From the NCBI GenBank assembly GCA_023213395.1, contig CM041465.1, forward strand, positions 24,373,741 through 24,437,740: a stretch of DNA of 64,000 nt, given 5' to 3'. The notes under the pieces are model-generated. The model was not told where the DNA came from and searched no databases. It saw nothing but the letters and a program-made list of their open reading frames with translations. Shown here one piece after another: positions 32,535 through 45,400 of this stretch. Both the position numbers and the translations under genes were made by a program. The stretch comes from Cycas panzhihuaensis. Lineage: Eukaryota > Cycadophyta. The first letter of the stretch is position 1. Every line of letters begins with the position of its first letter.

Positions 32535-33870
32535 ATGGAGCATATTATACCTAAAGTTATCTCTAATGGAAATAATTTTAGTGAGTGGAAGGCCAATATA
32601 GAACTTATTTTGATGGTGAATCAACTATGGGGAATCCCCAATATGTAAGTGGACATGATCCCATTATACCATAAGGAGTGTAATCATCTCAAAGAGAAGC
32701 AATTTATGGCCATGGGACTATTGAAACTATCACTAGCACCAGACCAGAGAGCATTGGTTCATAGTCTTGATGAACTGGTAGAGATATGGAGAAAATTATA
32801 TGATATATTTGAAAAGAAGCAGACGAATAGACATCTAGTAGTGATGTTAGAATTATTCAACTCGCATGTGGAGGATGAGAATAACATTGGCTCCTACCTT
32901 AGTAAGATTACCAATTTGAAGAATAAGCTAGAGGAACTGAAGTCGAATTTGATTGATGATGCATTGCTATTCATAATAATCATGTCAAAATTACTGGATG
33001 CCTTTACCACATTCTAGACCATTTATGGTAGAGATGAAGTGATGGAAGAAAAGACATTTGATGGGCTTAAAAACCTAATTCTAGCAGAGGATGCCAAGCT
33101 CAAACATCATAGTAACTAAACTCAAGGAAGGAGGCCACTAAGGAAGAGAAGATCATACAAAGGTTAGGAGAAAGTTCTTAAGAAAAAAAGAAGTTTAACG
33201 GGAAATGCAATTACTACAAGAAGGATGGTTATTGTGAGAAGAACTGTTTGTTCAAGTGTCATGACAAGAATAAAGTCAACTAGGATGATAAAAGGAAGAA
33301 CATTGCTACTCACTGCATATAAGTAAAAGCCTTATCAGTTGAATCTGATTGGAGAGATTATTGGGTGCTTGACTCTAGAGCATAGAAGTATATTTCTCAC
33401 CAGAGGTAGAACTTTGATACGATGACTTCAAATCAGATTAGTATTCAAATTATCCTTGGTGATGCTTACATCTTACCAGAAGAAGGTATTGGTAAAGTTT
33501 CCATTGCAGGAGATAAATTTATCGAAGTGTATTATGTACCGAAGATGAAGTTAAACCTTCTTTCAGCCCAAGAGATTTATAAACAAGGTATGAAGGTAGA
33601 GCTCTATGATGACAAATGCCTGATTAAGGATCTAAAATAGAACTTTGTTGTCATAGCTACTAGGAAAGTCAGAGACAACTTCTAGGTGTTTGAAAAGTTT
33701 TAGTCTTAGAAGATGTCCTACACCTTTGTTTCCAGTGCGGATGATGTGAGTAATTTATGACACAATAGCCTCGGTCACCTTAATTATAGGAGTATTGCAT
33801 TGTTGAAGAGGTTAAAGATGGTGGAAGGACTACCATCAGTTAACTACTTAGATGGTGTGTGCAAAGGGTG
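32535..33870 (+). pseudogene. Copia F gag-protease, first copy
   Basis: From ATG 32,535 (MEHIIPKVISNGNNFSEWKA). Gag core: GLLKLSLAPDQRALVHSLDE, LYDIFEKKQTNRHLVVMLEL, VEDENNIGSYLSKITNLKNK, with a stop at 32,644. A CCHC-like knuckle and the protease region follow (YWVLDSRA near 33,360, where D-S-G is expected), then YVPKMKLNLLSAQEIY. The stretch 32,681-33,870 is repeated directly at 33,871-35,096. Confidence 0.82.
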
Positions 33871-35096
33871 TATTCATCTCGAAGAGAAGTAATTTATGGC
33901 CATGGGACTGTTAAAACTATCGCTAGCACCGGGCTAGTGAGTGTTGGTTCATAATCCTGACAAACCAACAGAGATATGGAGAAAATTGTATGATACACTT
34001 GAAAAGAAGTAGATGAATAGATGTTTGGCACTGATGTTGGAATTGCTCAACTTATGTGTGGAGGATGAGAACAATATCAACTCCTACCTTAGTAAGATTA
34101 CCAACTTGAAGAATAAGCTAGAGGAACTAAAGTTAAACTTAATCAATGATACGTTGCTATTTGTAATAATCATGTCAAAATTGCCAGATGCCTTCGCCAC
34201 ATTTTAGACCATTTATGGTAGAGATGAAGTGATGGAATTAGAGACATTTGATAGGCTTAAAAACCTTATTCTAGTAGAGGATGCCAAGCTCAAACATCAT
34301 GGTATGCTTGGAGATTCAGGTTCAAGTTAGGCCTTAGCCATAAAAACTCAGAGGAAGAAGGCCACTAAGGAGGAGAAGATCACACAAAGGTCAGAAGAAA
34401 CATCTTAAGACAAAAAGAAGTTCAACGAGAAATGCAATTACTATAAGAAGGTTGATCATTATGAGAAGAACTATTGGTTCAAGCATTGTGACAAGCACAA
34501 AGTCAACCAAGATGATAAAGGGAAGAACATTGCTACTCACTACATCTGAGTAAAAGCCTTATCAGCCAAATCTGATTGGAGAGATTATTGGGTGCTTGAC
34601 TCTGGAGCATAGAAGCATATTTCTTACCAGAGGAAGAACTTTGATATGATGACTTCAAATCAAAGTGGTGCTCAGATTGTTCTTAGTAATGCTCACATCT
34701 TATTAGTAGAAGGTATCAACAAAGTTTCCATTATAGGAGGTAAAATTATCAAAGTGTATTATATACCGAAGCTGTAGTTAAACCTTCTTTTAGCCCAAGA
34801 GATCTACAAATAAGGTATGAAGGTAGCGCTCTATGATGAAAAATGCTTGATTAAGGATCCAAAATAGAACTTTGTTGTCATAGCTACTTAGAAATTTAGG
34901 GATAACTTCTAGGTATTTGAAAAGTTTTAGTCTTAGAAGAAGCCCTACACCTTTGTTGCCAGTGCAGATGATGTGAATAAGTTGTGGCACAACTGCCTTA
35001 TTCACCTTAATTATAGGAGTATTTCATTGTTAAAGAGGTTAAATATAGTGGAAGGATTACCATTAGTTACTTGCTTAGATGGTGTGTGCGAAGGGT
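33871..35096 (+). pseudogene. Copia F gag-protease, second copy (tandem duplicate)
   Basis: Repeats the preceding 1.19 kb with clear divergence. The junction has a short shared GTGTAxTCATCTC at both ends. Here VEDENNINSYLSKITNLKNK and YWVLDSGA (34,590) recur; this copy has the intact D-S-G. It also holds a segment of about 45 bp (34,302-34,345) absent from the first copy. It leads into integrase with no break, so it is the copy contiguous with pol. Confidence 0.82.
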
Positions 35097-35900
35097 GTAT
35101 ATATGACAAGCACCACCGCTACCCTTTTACTCGGGATAATGCCTGGAGAGGCAAGGAGAAGCTAGAGCTTATACATTTAAATCTAATGGGCCCTCTTCCT
35201 AACCCTTCAATATTTGGAGCTCATTATACCCTTGTATCTATGGATGACTATACTAGGAAGGCCTGGGTTTACTTTATCAAGAACAAGTCAGACATGTTTG
35301 ATCACTTTTATAACTAGAAAGTGATGGTTAAAAATAAATGTGATAAGAAAATAAAGTTATTAAGAAGTGATAATAGTAAGGAATACGACAACAATGCATT
35401 CAATCAGTTCTATCATGATCATGGTATAAAGAAGGAATTTACGGTCCCATATACCCTACAACAGAATAGATTTTTTAAAAGAAAGAACCATATCATGATG
35501 GAGATGGTAAGGTGTATGGTACATGCTCAAAACTTGCCACTAAAATTTTGGGCAAAAACTGTGGTGACTGTTGTTTATATTTTGAACCGGGTACCCACTC
35601 AAACAGTTTGTAGCATGACCCCTAAAAGAAATGGACTGGTTACAAATCTGACATTAGCCATTTAAAAACATTTAGGTGTATTATGTATGCCCACATCTTA
35701 GATGATACTCAAAAGAAGCTAGATCAGAAAAGTATAAAGTGCATATTCATAGGATATTGCACTGAGAATAAAGCCTATAGACTATGGGATCCATAGGGGG
35801 AGAAAATTATGGTTAGTCAGGATGTCAAATTTGATGAGACATTGATGTATCATGCTGACTAATCATCAGAGGAGGCTTTTTACCCCCCTTCTCCCATTCC
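34973..35900 (+). pseudogene. Copia F integrase
   Basis: NKLWHNCLIHLNYRSISLL is the GAG-pre-integrase part, CEGCIYDKHHRYPF the last Cys pair. Core: LELIHLNLMGPLPNPS (family: D where N stands), SMDDYTRKAWVYFIK, then KIKLLRSDNSKEYDN, where D is kept, and VPYTLQQNRFFKRKNH with Lys at the usual Glu. A stop at 35,315 and later frame changes are present. Confidence 0.85.
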
Positions 35901-36139
35901 TAGATTCATTAAGCGAAGAGGATAATGAGCTAATCACTGAAATACCTAAGGAAGCAGGATCGAGTGGGATGAGTAATAGTGAGGAGCTATCGTAAGTTGA
36001 AGTACCTCTAGCAACTAGTCCTTCAATACCTTTACGGGCAAGGAAGACTATAGAAGATTCCAGTGTGGCGATACAAGCCTTAACTGATGATCAAAGAACA
36101 TGAAGTCAACATGTTAGTCAAACTCTACTAGTAGACACT

Positions 36140-37675
36140 AATGACTTCGATGATCCTGATTCGTTCGATGAAGCAAAAGGATATCCAAGATGGAGAGCTA
36201 CAATAGAGGAGTATAGTTCTCTCCTGAAGAATGATACATGGGATTTAGTTCCACTACCTCTGATGAAGAATCTTATAAGGTGCAAGTGGGTCTACAAGAT
36301 AAAATTTTGCTTTGATGGAGAGGTGGATACGTTTAAGGCCAGTCTTGTTACACAGGGATTTAAGTAAAAAGAAGGAATTGACTATGAGGAGACATTTGCA
36401 CCAATCTCCAGAATGATAACAGTCTATTTGTTGATTTACTTAGTAGCAACTTATGGTTGGGAGTTACATCAGATGGACGTAAAGTTTTCATTCCTTAATG
36501 GAGATCTAAAGGAGGAAATATATATATCGAAACCTCTAAGATTTGTTAAGGATGGCTAAGAGCATCTTGTGTGCCATTTGAAGAAGTCAATCTATGGCTT
36601 GAAACAAGAACCTCATGCTTGGTATGAAAAGATGAATATAAATTTGAAAGCTAAAGGTTTTGAGATTTCTGAACTTGATCTGAATCTGTATGTGAAGAGA
36701 AGAAGGACTTTAATAGTAGCTTGTGTGGTGTATGTGGATGATTTGGTCATCAGTGGTAACTGTGATAAGGCTATTGGTAAAGTCAAATCTAATCTAGGAG
36801 ATTCATTTGACATGATAGACCTTGGGAGATTTCACTACTTTTTCGGCATTCAGGTCAGGTAGATGGATGACAAGATCGTATTGTTGTAGTCATAGTATAT
36901 GAAGAACTTGTTGGAGAAATTTGGAATGTAAAATTGTAAACTAGTTATAATATTATATGTAAAAGGTACTAAGTTACAGAAAGATATGGCTAAACCCTCT
37001 GTAGATGGCAGAAAGTATCACTAGTTAGTAGGGAGTCTGATCTATTTGACTCATACCAGGCCCGATATCACATAAGCTATTGGGTTAGGTTTCTTATTAC
37101 ATGTAGAATTCTGAGGAATCTCATTTAGTTAAAGCAAAGTAGATTCTAAAGTATTTGAAGGAGACTATCAATCTTGGTCTCACATATCATCGAGGTGAAG
37201 AGATACAATCGCATGGCTATACAGATGCTGATTAGGGAGGAGATTGTGATGATTAGAAGTCCACTGCTGGATACCTATTTGGTGTTGGTAATGGATTTAT
37301 TTTGTGGCAGTCAAACAAGTAGTAGATAGTGGCACTCTCTTCTACAAAGGTAGAATATTAAGGACTCAGTGTAGGTGCGAAGGAAGCTGTATGGTTATAG
37401 GGTCTCTTAGAGTCTCAAATGGACACCCATTTATCTTTGTTGATAACCAAAGCACTATTCGCCTATTAAAGAATCTAGAGTTTTATACGTATATGAAGCA
37501 CATTGAGATTCAACACCATTACAATTGTGAATAGATCAAATCAGGGAAGCTATATGTCAACTATTGTCTGAGTGAATTCTAGCTTGTGGACATGTTCACC
37601 AAACCTCTTACTGAAAATCAATTTACGAAGATGCATACCAGACTTAAACTCACCAAAGTTATCCTTGAGGAAGGA
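36140..37675 (+). pseudogene. Copia F reverse transcriptase and RNase H
   Basis: RT: WDLVPLPLMKNLIRCKWVYK, then a stop, EGIDYEETFAPISRM, WELHQMDVKFSFLNGDLKEE, HLKKSIYGLKQEPHAWYEKM, and the active site VYVDDLVISG near 36,729. The RNase H half is more broken: VGSLIYLTHTRPDIT, then QSNK and VALSSTKVEY near 37,330, then FVDNQSTIRLLKN. The end is near 37,675. The frame shifts several times in the last kilobase. Confidence 0.85.
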
Positions 37676-37761
37676 TGTATTGACAAGGATAAAGAAGTTA
37701 CAAGATATTCCTATCCTTCTTGATAACACAGTTGTTACAGTTGGTAGGATCCCTACATTCA

Positions 37762-37774
37762 CATTAAGGGGGGA
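37762..37774 (+). other. Polypurine tract of copia F
   Basis: ATTAAGGGGGGGA directly before the 3' LTR. Confidence 0.8.
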
Positions 37775-38789
37775 TGTTAACATGGCAGTTAATTATTAAG
37801 CCACTTAGTTGATGTTAATATAGTTTAATTAAGTGAAAAGGTGTGAATCCAAAAAGGTGCAACTTATTTAGAGGGTCATAACCCTAATCAAGTGACACCT
37901 CTTTGAAGAGTATAAATTCCTTGAGGCCTTATGTATTCAACATCTAAAAATCATTGTATCGATTCATTATAAAATAATCAAGTGATCTATCAAGAATCCT
38001 TTTGTGGTGGGTTTTTTCTTGAAAGGGTTTTCCCATGTTAATTCATATGTACTATGCATCTATTATCTGTATATATTTATTTGCTTGTTGTTAAGAATAG
38101 AAGGTCCAACCCTCTAACAACCACCAAGATCTATTACTTTCTTACAACTAGTTACAGAAATGAAACATACAAATTACATGCAAGTTCTTAAAACCAGAGA
38201 TTATATAGTAACAAGATAATGAAAGCCAAACATCACATGTGCACCTGATATAACATGGTAAAACCCTAGCAGTGTGCTAGGGAAACATCCACACAGGAAA
38301 GGTATCGATCTATGTTGCTACAGAATGGAGAAATAGTACATCACAGATATAGAGTGCTCTCTGAAACAATAATTAGTCACCGCCCTCTTCACAGTACATT
38401 GCATAACATTACAACATAATAAGAAAAGCCCTAAAACGGGCTACATGAGAGGACATCTAAGACCTAAATCTCAACTGTAGAATCTAGGGTATTTTTTCTT
38501 AAATGACCCTGATTCTCTTTACACTTTAATAAGGTTTACATGGTCAATTTTTCAGGTCAGGGGCTATCGCCCCCGAACCCCCTCCTAGTGGGGGGCGTTC
38601 CATGCCCCTCGCACTGACCAAGGGGCCCCTGCCCTGGAAGCCCCCAAGAAAGATTAGGGGGGGAAACTGCGCCGAAAATAGGCCATAATTTTAGGCCTAT
38701 AATTGTTGTCATAATACCCAACACTTGTTATGTATGGTAAAATATTCTATAGTTGGGAACATTTGTGTATGATTTCATGTTCTAGAATA
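37775..38789 (+). repeat. 3' LTR of copia F, split by a solo LTR
   Basis: Parts 37,775-38,088 and 38,729-38,789; the B-type solo LTR and its duplicated CTTGT lie between. TATA-like GTATAAATT at 37,910. Ends GAATA. Confidence 0.88.
38089..38723 (-). mobile_element. Solo LTR of the B family, reverse orientation
   Basis: Reverse complement of the copia B LTR over its whole length (635 bp), beginning TGTTAAGAATAG and ending CCCAACA, flanked by perfect CTTGT duplications (38,084-38,088 and 38,724-38,728). No internal sequence remains, the usual result of recombination between the two LTRs. It is the innermost insertion of the nest. Confidence 0.92.
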
Positions 38790-38794
38790 AGAGA

Positions 38795-39226
38795 ATCAAG
38801 GTTGTTCATTCAAAATATCGTAGATTTAATGGTCAAGATTTATGCCTTATATGACTCACTCATATAGCCCAATTTAGAGTTTTTTTTTTATTGTGTTGGT
38901 AGTATTTGATGTATTAGATGTACTGTGAGGAGTTAGATGACTAGTTGTTATTGTTATGAGTATTCTGCTATAGATTATATACATTTCTCTATTCTTTGAT
39001 AAAGATCGATACCTTTCTTATTTGGATATTTTCATGGCATATTGTTAGGGTTTTACCACATTATATTAGGTGTATATATGATGCTTTGGCTTTCTAATTC
39101 ATTTATTGTATTATCTCTAGTTTAAAACTTACATGCTAAATTTCAATTTTGATTCCTATAACTAGTTACAAAATAGTTTAGATCTTGGTGGTAGTTTCTA
39201 GTTATTGGGACCTAGTTTACTCAATA
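38795..39226 (+). repeat. E 5' LTR, part 2
   Basis: Continues the E LTR after F; ends CTCAATA and is followed by the primer site TGGTAGCAGAGA at 39,229-39,240 (initiator-Met type with changes). Confidence 0.85.
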
Positions 39227-39298
39227 AGTGGTAGCAGAGACATGTTTATTTTTACAGTGAATTTATGAAGGTTTTGGTGTCGACGTTTTCTACACCAA

Positions 39299-40047
39299 AT
39301 GGTGAAACTGGTGAATGCAAAGTTCGAAATGGAGAAATTCAATGGCAAAAATAATTTTGAGTTTTAGAAGTTGAAAGTGTATGATGTTTTGATATAATAA
39401 GGTTTGTACAAAGCTCTTGTAGGAAAATCAAAGAAACTCGTAGGGATGGATAATGATGATTAGGATGATCTAGACAAAAGTTCTCTTAACATAATATAAT
39501 TGTGCTTAGCATATGAAGTTCTATTTAACATCGAAGGGGAGAAGAAAGCAGTAGGATTATGGACTCGATTGGAAGGCTTATACATAACCAAATTAGTGAC
39601 AAATTAAATCTACTTAAAGAGGTAATTATACTCATTATAGATGAAGGAAGGTGCAAAAGTTGTTGATTATTTAAATATTTTTAATAGTCTTATTTGTTAG
39701 TTAGCTAGTATCAATATCACGATTGAGGATGAGGACAAGGCTATTGCCTTGTTATATTCATTACTAGAATTCTGGGATAATATTATCACCTCAATTAGTT
39801 TTAGCATTGAAAATGAATTAGACTATGATTCCATTGTGAGTGTTTTACTGATGGAAGAAGTGAGGAGGATGTCTAGTCTTGAAACCTCCACACCAGGAGT
39901 TATGACAGCAAGGGCTAGAATGATTGGGAGAGGACAAAGCTCCATGGATACATCACGGTCAAAGTCAAAAGGCAAGAAAAGTAATCTTAGATGTTGACAC
40001 TATAATAAGGTAGATCGGTTCAAGAAGGATTGCCACAAAAAGGAGTT
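39299..40047 (+). pseudogene. Copia E gag
   Basis: Homologue of the B gag. ATG 39,299 (MVKLVNAKFEMEKFNGKN). Stops abound. The open part at 39,749-39,997 encodes LEFWDNIITSISFSIENELD and LLMEEVRRMSSLETSTPGVM. The zinc knuckle is damaged: the second Cys region reads C-stop-HYNK. It is clearly older than the copy in B. Confidence 0.82.
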
Positions 40048-43000
40048 CTAAAAAAAGAAAGATCCTACCAAGGAGGCTAATCAAGTGGAGTCAAATCAAG
40101 GTACAAATGATGATATCTTAGTTGCTTATAATATTTCCTATTATCATCATGATTGGTTATTGGATTTAGGTGTTTCACACCATATATATCCATATAAGAG
40201 TTAGTTTTCATTGTAACAACCTCTTGATGGTGGTGATGTGCTTATGGGAAATGAAGTTTCCTGTAAGACAGTGGGCATTGATAGCATTATAATCAAAATA
40301 TTTGATGGTATAATGAGAACATTAACTGAAGTTAGACATGTACCTAATCTAAAAATAAATCTACTTTCCTTAAGTAAACTAGATTCTGGTGATTATAAGT
40401 ACATAAGTTATGAAGGAGTCTTAAAGGTATCAAAGGGTGCCTTAATTGTCATGAAAGCCTTAATGAAAGGAAACCTTTATATTTTAGTGGGAAGTACAGA
40501 TGTTAATCATATAGTTATAACATCAAAGACTGTAGAAGATCCAACTTAGTTATGGTCATATGAATGGGAGAGGACTTAAGGTGTTAATGAACTATATGTT
40601 ATTTCCTAACTTGCAGTTTTTAGATTTAACTTTTTGTAAATATTGTATTTTTGGAAAGTAATATAGACTCAAGTTTAAAGTAGGGAGTCACACTAGCAAA
40701 GGTTTTATGGATTATATAAATTTAGATGTGTAGGGACCAACCCCTATAATATCTTATGGAGGATCATTATACTTTGTTACATTTATAGATGATTACTCTA
40801 GAAAAGTATGGGCCTATTTTTTGAAAAGGAAATTTGAAGTTTTCAGCGTATTTAAGTAATTTAAGGATCTAGTTGAGAAGAGAACTAACAGGTCAATCAA
40901 ATGTTTAAGAACTAATAATGGAGGTGAGTTTAACTCGTTAGAGTTTAAGAACTAATACAGAGAAGCTGGGATTGAAAGGCATAAGACCACTAACTATACT
41001 CCACAGCAGAATGGCATAGTTGAGCACATGAAAAGGACACTCTTAGAAAGAGTGAGAAGCATGCTAAGTAATGCAGAAGTGGAGCAGGGCTTATGGGTAA
41101 AATCTATTCAAATAACTTGTTATTTAGTAAATAGGTCACCATAACTTGTAATAGAGATTCTTGAAGAGGTATTGATTAGACATCTATGTGATTATTTAAA
41201 TTTGAAAGTTTTTGGTTATGATTCTTATGCCTTGACTAATAAAAGTCAATATTTAAAGTTAGACCTAAAATCCAAGAGATGTATCTTTATTGGTTATGGT
41301 GATAGAGATGGTACAAAGAGATATAGGTTGTGGGATCCTACTACCCACAAAATTACTATTAAAAAAGGTGTTGTGTTTGATGAATCTTATTTTCTAAAAT
41401 TAGACAGTATAGAAGTTGAAGTGAGACAGGAGTAGAAAGTTGAACATCAATAGGTCAACCTTGAGACCTAGCCATCTTTAGAAATAAAAGAGCAGGAAGA
41501 GATTTCTAAAGATGAATCTGTAGTAGATTTATAAGAGTATGTGGATATTTCTCTACTAACTATTAGAAGATCTACACGAGTTAGTCATCTACCTGATAGG
41601 TTTAACCCTTCTATTTCTATTACTTTAGTCTCTAATGATAGTAAGCCTATATGCTATTAGGAAGTAATAGATGATATCCATAGTGAGAAGTAGAAGAGGA
41701 CTATGTAGGAGGAGATAGATGATTTGAAGAAAAAAAATTCATAGGACTTGGTAGAACTTCTACATGATAGGAAGACTGTTAGTTGTAGGTGAGTTTTCAA
41801 GAACAAAAAAGATGTTGATTGAAAGGTTGATAAATACAAGGTAAGACTAGTGGCTAAAAATTTTGCATAGAAAGTAGGTATTGACTTTCATAAGATATTT
41901 TTACCAATTGTCAAACTTATTTTAACTTAGGTTTTGTTAGCATTGGTAACTTCTCTTGATTTAGAGTTAGAGCAGTTAAATGTAAAAATAACTTTTCTAC
42001 ATGGAGATTTAGATGAGGAGATCTATATAGATTAGCTAGAAGGGTTTGTATAGGATGGCAGGAAAACACTTATTTACAGGCTTAGGAAATCATTGTATAG
42101 CCTGAAGTAATCACCTAGGCAATGCTACAGGAAGTTTGATGCCTTCATGGAGAGACAAAATTTTAAAAGAAGTGAGTATAATCATTATGTTTATTTTAAA
42201 TTCTTGGACATTGACTTATTCATTATCTTAGTAATATATATTAATGACATACTGGTTGCAAGCAAGAGCATGGTAGAAATCAACAAGTTAAAGGCTCAAT
42301 TAGTTAGGACTTTTGATATGAAGGATCTAGTAGCTACAAAATAAATCTTAGGTATGGAGATACATGGAAATAGGAAAAATGGTAAGATATAGTTATCATA
42401 GCAGAAATATATGGAGAAGGTACTAACCAAATTTAGTATGGCAAATGCGAAACTAGTGAGTATCCTATTGGCTTCTTATTTCAAGCTTTCTTTAAGTATA
42501 AGTCTTGGTAATAAAGAAGAAAAGGATTATATATCTCATATACCTTATGCCAGTGTAGTAAGAATTTTGATATATACCATAGTATATATAAGACCTGACA
42601 TTTCATATACAATCAATATACTTAGCAAGTTTATGGTAAATCTAGAAAATGAACATTGGGTAATAGTGAAATGGGTGCTTTAGTATTTGAGGAGAACAAG
42701 TGACTATTACATCACCTTTGGAGGTACATGTAATCAAGTTTGGGGATATGTTGATTTAGACTTTACATGAGATTTAAATAAGAGAAGGTCTACTTTGGAT
42801 TATGTATTTACTCTTGTAAATGGTCTAGTTAGTTAGATGTCAAAATTGTAGAGCATAATTGTATTATTTACTATAGAAGAATAATGTATTGCTACCATAT
42901 ATGCTTGTAAAGAAGCAATTTAGTTGTAGGGTCTATTGGTTGATCTTGGAAGAAAATAGAAAAAGGTGAAAGTATTTTGTGATAGTCAAAGTTCCATTTA

Positions 43001-43202
43001 CTTAGCAAAAAATTTAGCTTATCATAGTAGAACAAAGTATATTACTCTTAAATATCATTTTATTAGATAGGTTGTGGAAGTAGGTAGAGTGGTACTTGAA
43101 AAGATTAACACAAAATAGAATTATTCTAATATGTTCATAAAACTAGCATTATTAGAGAATTTTAAATGGTGTTTGACTTCTCTTAACTTACATAAAAGGT
43201 GA
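40048..43202 (+). pseudogene. Copia E pol
   Basis: Protease region HHDWLLDLGVSHHIYP (D-L-G in place of D-S-G) near 40,148; longest open frame 40,238-40,549. Integrase core near 40,770 ([13 protein letters not shown]), LRTNNGGEFNS and TPQQNGIVEHMKRTLLE, here keeping the last Glu. RT active site reads IYINDILVAS near 42,234 (Y-V-D-D to Y-I-N-D). RNase H ends at 43,202. Stops are far more numerous than in B, nearly all at Gln, Trp or Arg codons. Confidence 0.83.
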
Positions 43203-43250
43203 TGAATGGTCTAGGAAAGGTATTAGCTAAATTGTTATTAAGGTAGAGAT

Positions 43251-43902
43251 TGTTAGATAATAATATTTTGGAAGATAAAATTTTGATAGGTTGGTAGCGT
43301 GGTTTCCTCACTAAACTTCCTCAAGAGGATCCAAGAGGGGCAGGATCCTCCCTTAGTTGAGAGGTATAGCGGGTGCCGAAACCCCTCTCACAAAGAGTGG
43401 GTTTAGGAGTAGTAGCCCCCAACCAAAAAATGCTAGCACTAAAAAGCATACTAAATTGTAAAGAGAATTAGGATCATTCATTTAAATTACCCCAAATTTG
43501 ATGGTCAAGATTTGTGCCTTATATGTCTCTCTTATATAACCTAATTTAGGGTGTTTCTTTCATTATGTTGATGGTATTTAATGTATTAGATGTACTGTGA
43601 AGAGTTGGGTAGCTGGTTATTATTGCTATGAGCATTCTACTACTGATTATATATATTTCTCTATTCTTTGATAATAAAGATTGATACATTTCTTATGTAG
43701 ATATTTTCCTAGCATATTGTTAGGGTTTTGTCATATTATATTAGGTGTATTTGTGATGCTTTATCTTTCTAATTCGTTTATTATATTATTTCTAGTTAAA
43801 GAACTTGCATGTTAAATTTTAGTTTTGATTCCTGTAACTAGTTGCAAAATAGTTTAGATCTTGGTAGTAGTTTTTGGTTATTGGGACCTAGTTTACCCAA
43901 TA
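43251..43902 (+). repeat. 3' LTR of copia E
   Basis: 652 bp, TGTTAGATAAT ... CCCAATA, preceded by the purine-rich AAGGTAGAGAT. GC-rich block near 43,318-43,435. Followed by TATAT. Confidence 0.86.
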
Positions 43903-45400
43903 TATATCACTTGTGAATTTCCTTCACCAATGCCAAGCCCTACTGTAATTACAAATATGTTGCTTTAATTAATAGATAGTGGATTATGGACATAGGACTA
44001 ACTTAACATATGCCATGCAATCACAATCTATATCAAATATTTGACTCAAATATTCAAGGAATTATTTATATGGATGATAAATCACAACAACCTATTGAAG
44101 GAATTAGTAACATTCACCTAAAACTCCCAGGCTTAAGATATTTTATATTACTTCATGTCCTATACATACCCAATCTCAAATAAAACCAACTCTTCTTATC
44201 TACACTTGTCTCTCATGGATTTAATCTAAGTGTAACCATAAATGACTAGACTCTCTAAGTCATTTACCCTTCAATTGATCTAGTGGTCTTGATTGGACAT
44301 CTCACTAGTAAACTCTTTCGACTAAATGGCTCTTCATCTTCTAAAGCCTATTGTACCTAAAGCACTTATATTGATCAAGAATTTACATTTAACACCATCT
44401 TGACCCACCTACTATTGTCATCAGAAGCTCTTTAGCATGCTCACATGGGCCATGTTCACATTAATAGACTTGGAGATCTTTGTAATACTCTTCTAAGTCT
44501 TCCAAAGTTCTCCTCCAAACCCTTCAAATGTGAAGCTTGTATTATTGCCAAATTTCATCGACAACCCTTACCTAAAATTTGGTGGAAATTAAGTCATCCA
44601 TTACAATCAATACACTTTGATCTATGTGGACCAATACCCATTCCTTCATTGAAGGGTAAGTTATATTACATCTTTTTCATTGATGATTTCACTAGGAAAG
44701 TATGGGTAACTTTTCTACATAAGAAAGATAAAGCCTTTCGTGTATTGAAAGAATTCAAAGCCCATACTAAAAAGGAGTCTGGTTATCAACTCAAATGTCC
44801 TCAAATTGATAATGGTGGAGAATATATCGTACATGAGTTTAAAATCTACCTTTAAGACAATAGCATCAAACATCAAATAATAGTAGTAAGTACCCCATAA
44901 TAAAATGGAGTTGCTGAGTATATGAATAGGACAACCATGAACATGACTGAAGTTATGTTAGTATACAAAAATATACTTGCCTACTAGCCAGGCTGAAGCC
45001 ATCTGGATAATTGTTTATTATATCAATGATGTTAGCCCATTAAAGGAAGGATAATCACCCAATGAAAAGTGATCAGGACAAGTCCCCATTATTTACTACT
45101 TCAAAATTTTTAGTTCTACATGATATACATATATTTTAGATGCAGATCGAAATAAACTCTAGGTAAGAGTAATTAAATGCATCTTTGTTAGATACCTTTT
45201 AGATAAGAAAAGATATAAGGTATTTATACCTTCACAATAAAAATCATCATTACCAGAGATGTCATTTTGTAGAGATAAAGGATCAGTTGCTTAGACTATA
45301 CTCTAAAACACCCTCACACCACTACAACGATGTTATCAAGTATGATGTTTAGATTCCAAAATTTGGGGGGAAGGGGGACACACATAAATTACTCCAAATA
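43903..45400 (+). pseudogene. D2 protease and integrase
   Basis: Resumes D2 after E. Early part equals the D1 region at 59,966 on (protease, decayed). GAG-pre-integrase AHMGHVHINRLGDLCNTLLS and CEACIIAKFHRQPL near 44,450-44,580; integrase core HFDLCGPIPIPSLKG, FFIDDFTRKVWVTFLHKKDK, CPQIDNGGEYIVHEF. The catalytic D of DNGG is kept. Downstream frames are broken. A purine tract (45,364-45,378) lies between integrase and RT. Confidence 0.84.

Larger units (their letters stand above)
30630..38789 (+). mobile_element. Copia element F, inserted in the 5' LTR of E
   Basis: LTRs begin TGTTAATG and TGTTAACA and end GAACA or GAATA, with perfect AGAGA duplications. The 3' LTR is itself split by a reverse solo LTR of the B family. 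Without that insert the element is about 7.5 kb, longer than usual for copia because of a leader of about 1.5 kb and an internal duplication of gag-protease. Confidence 0.92.
30407..43902 (+). mobile_element. Copia element E with nested F
   Basis: A relative of B, more decayed. Its 5' LTR is in two parts (30,407-30,629 and 38,795-39,226), split by F. Coding region 39,299-43,202; 3' LTR 43,251-43,902 (652 bp). The LTR starts TGTTAGATAAT in the 3' copy and TATTAAATAAT in the 5' copy and ends CAATA. Flanked by TATAT on both sides. Confidence 0.87.
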
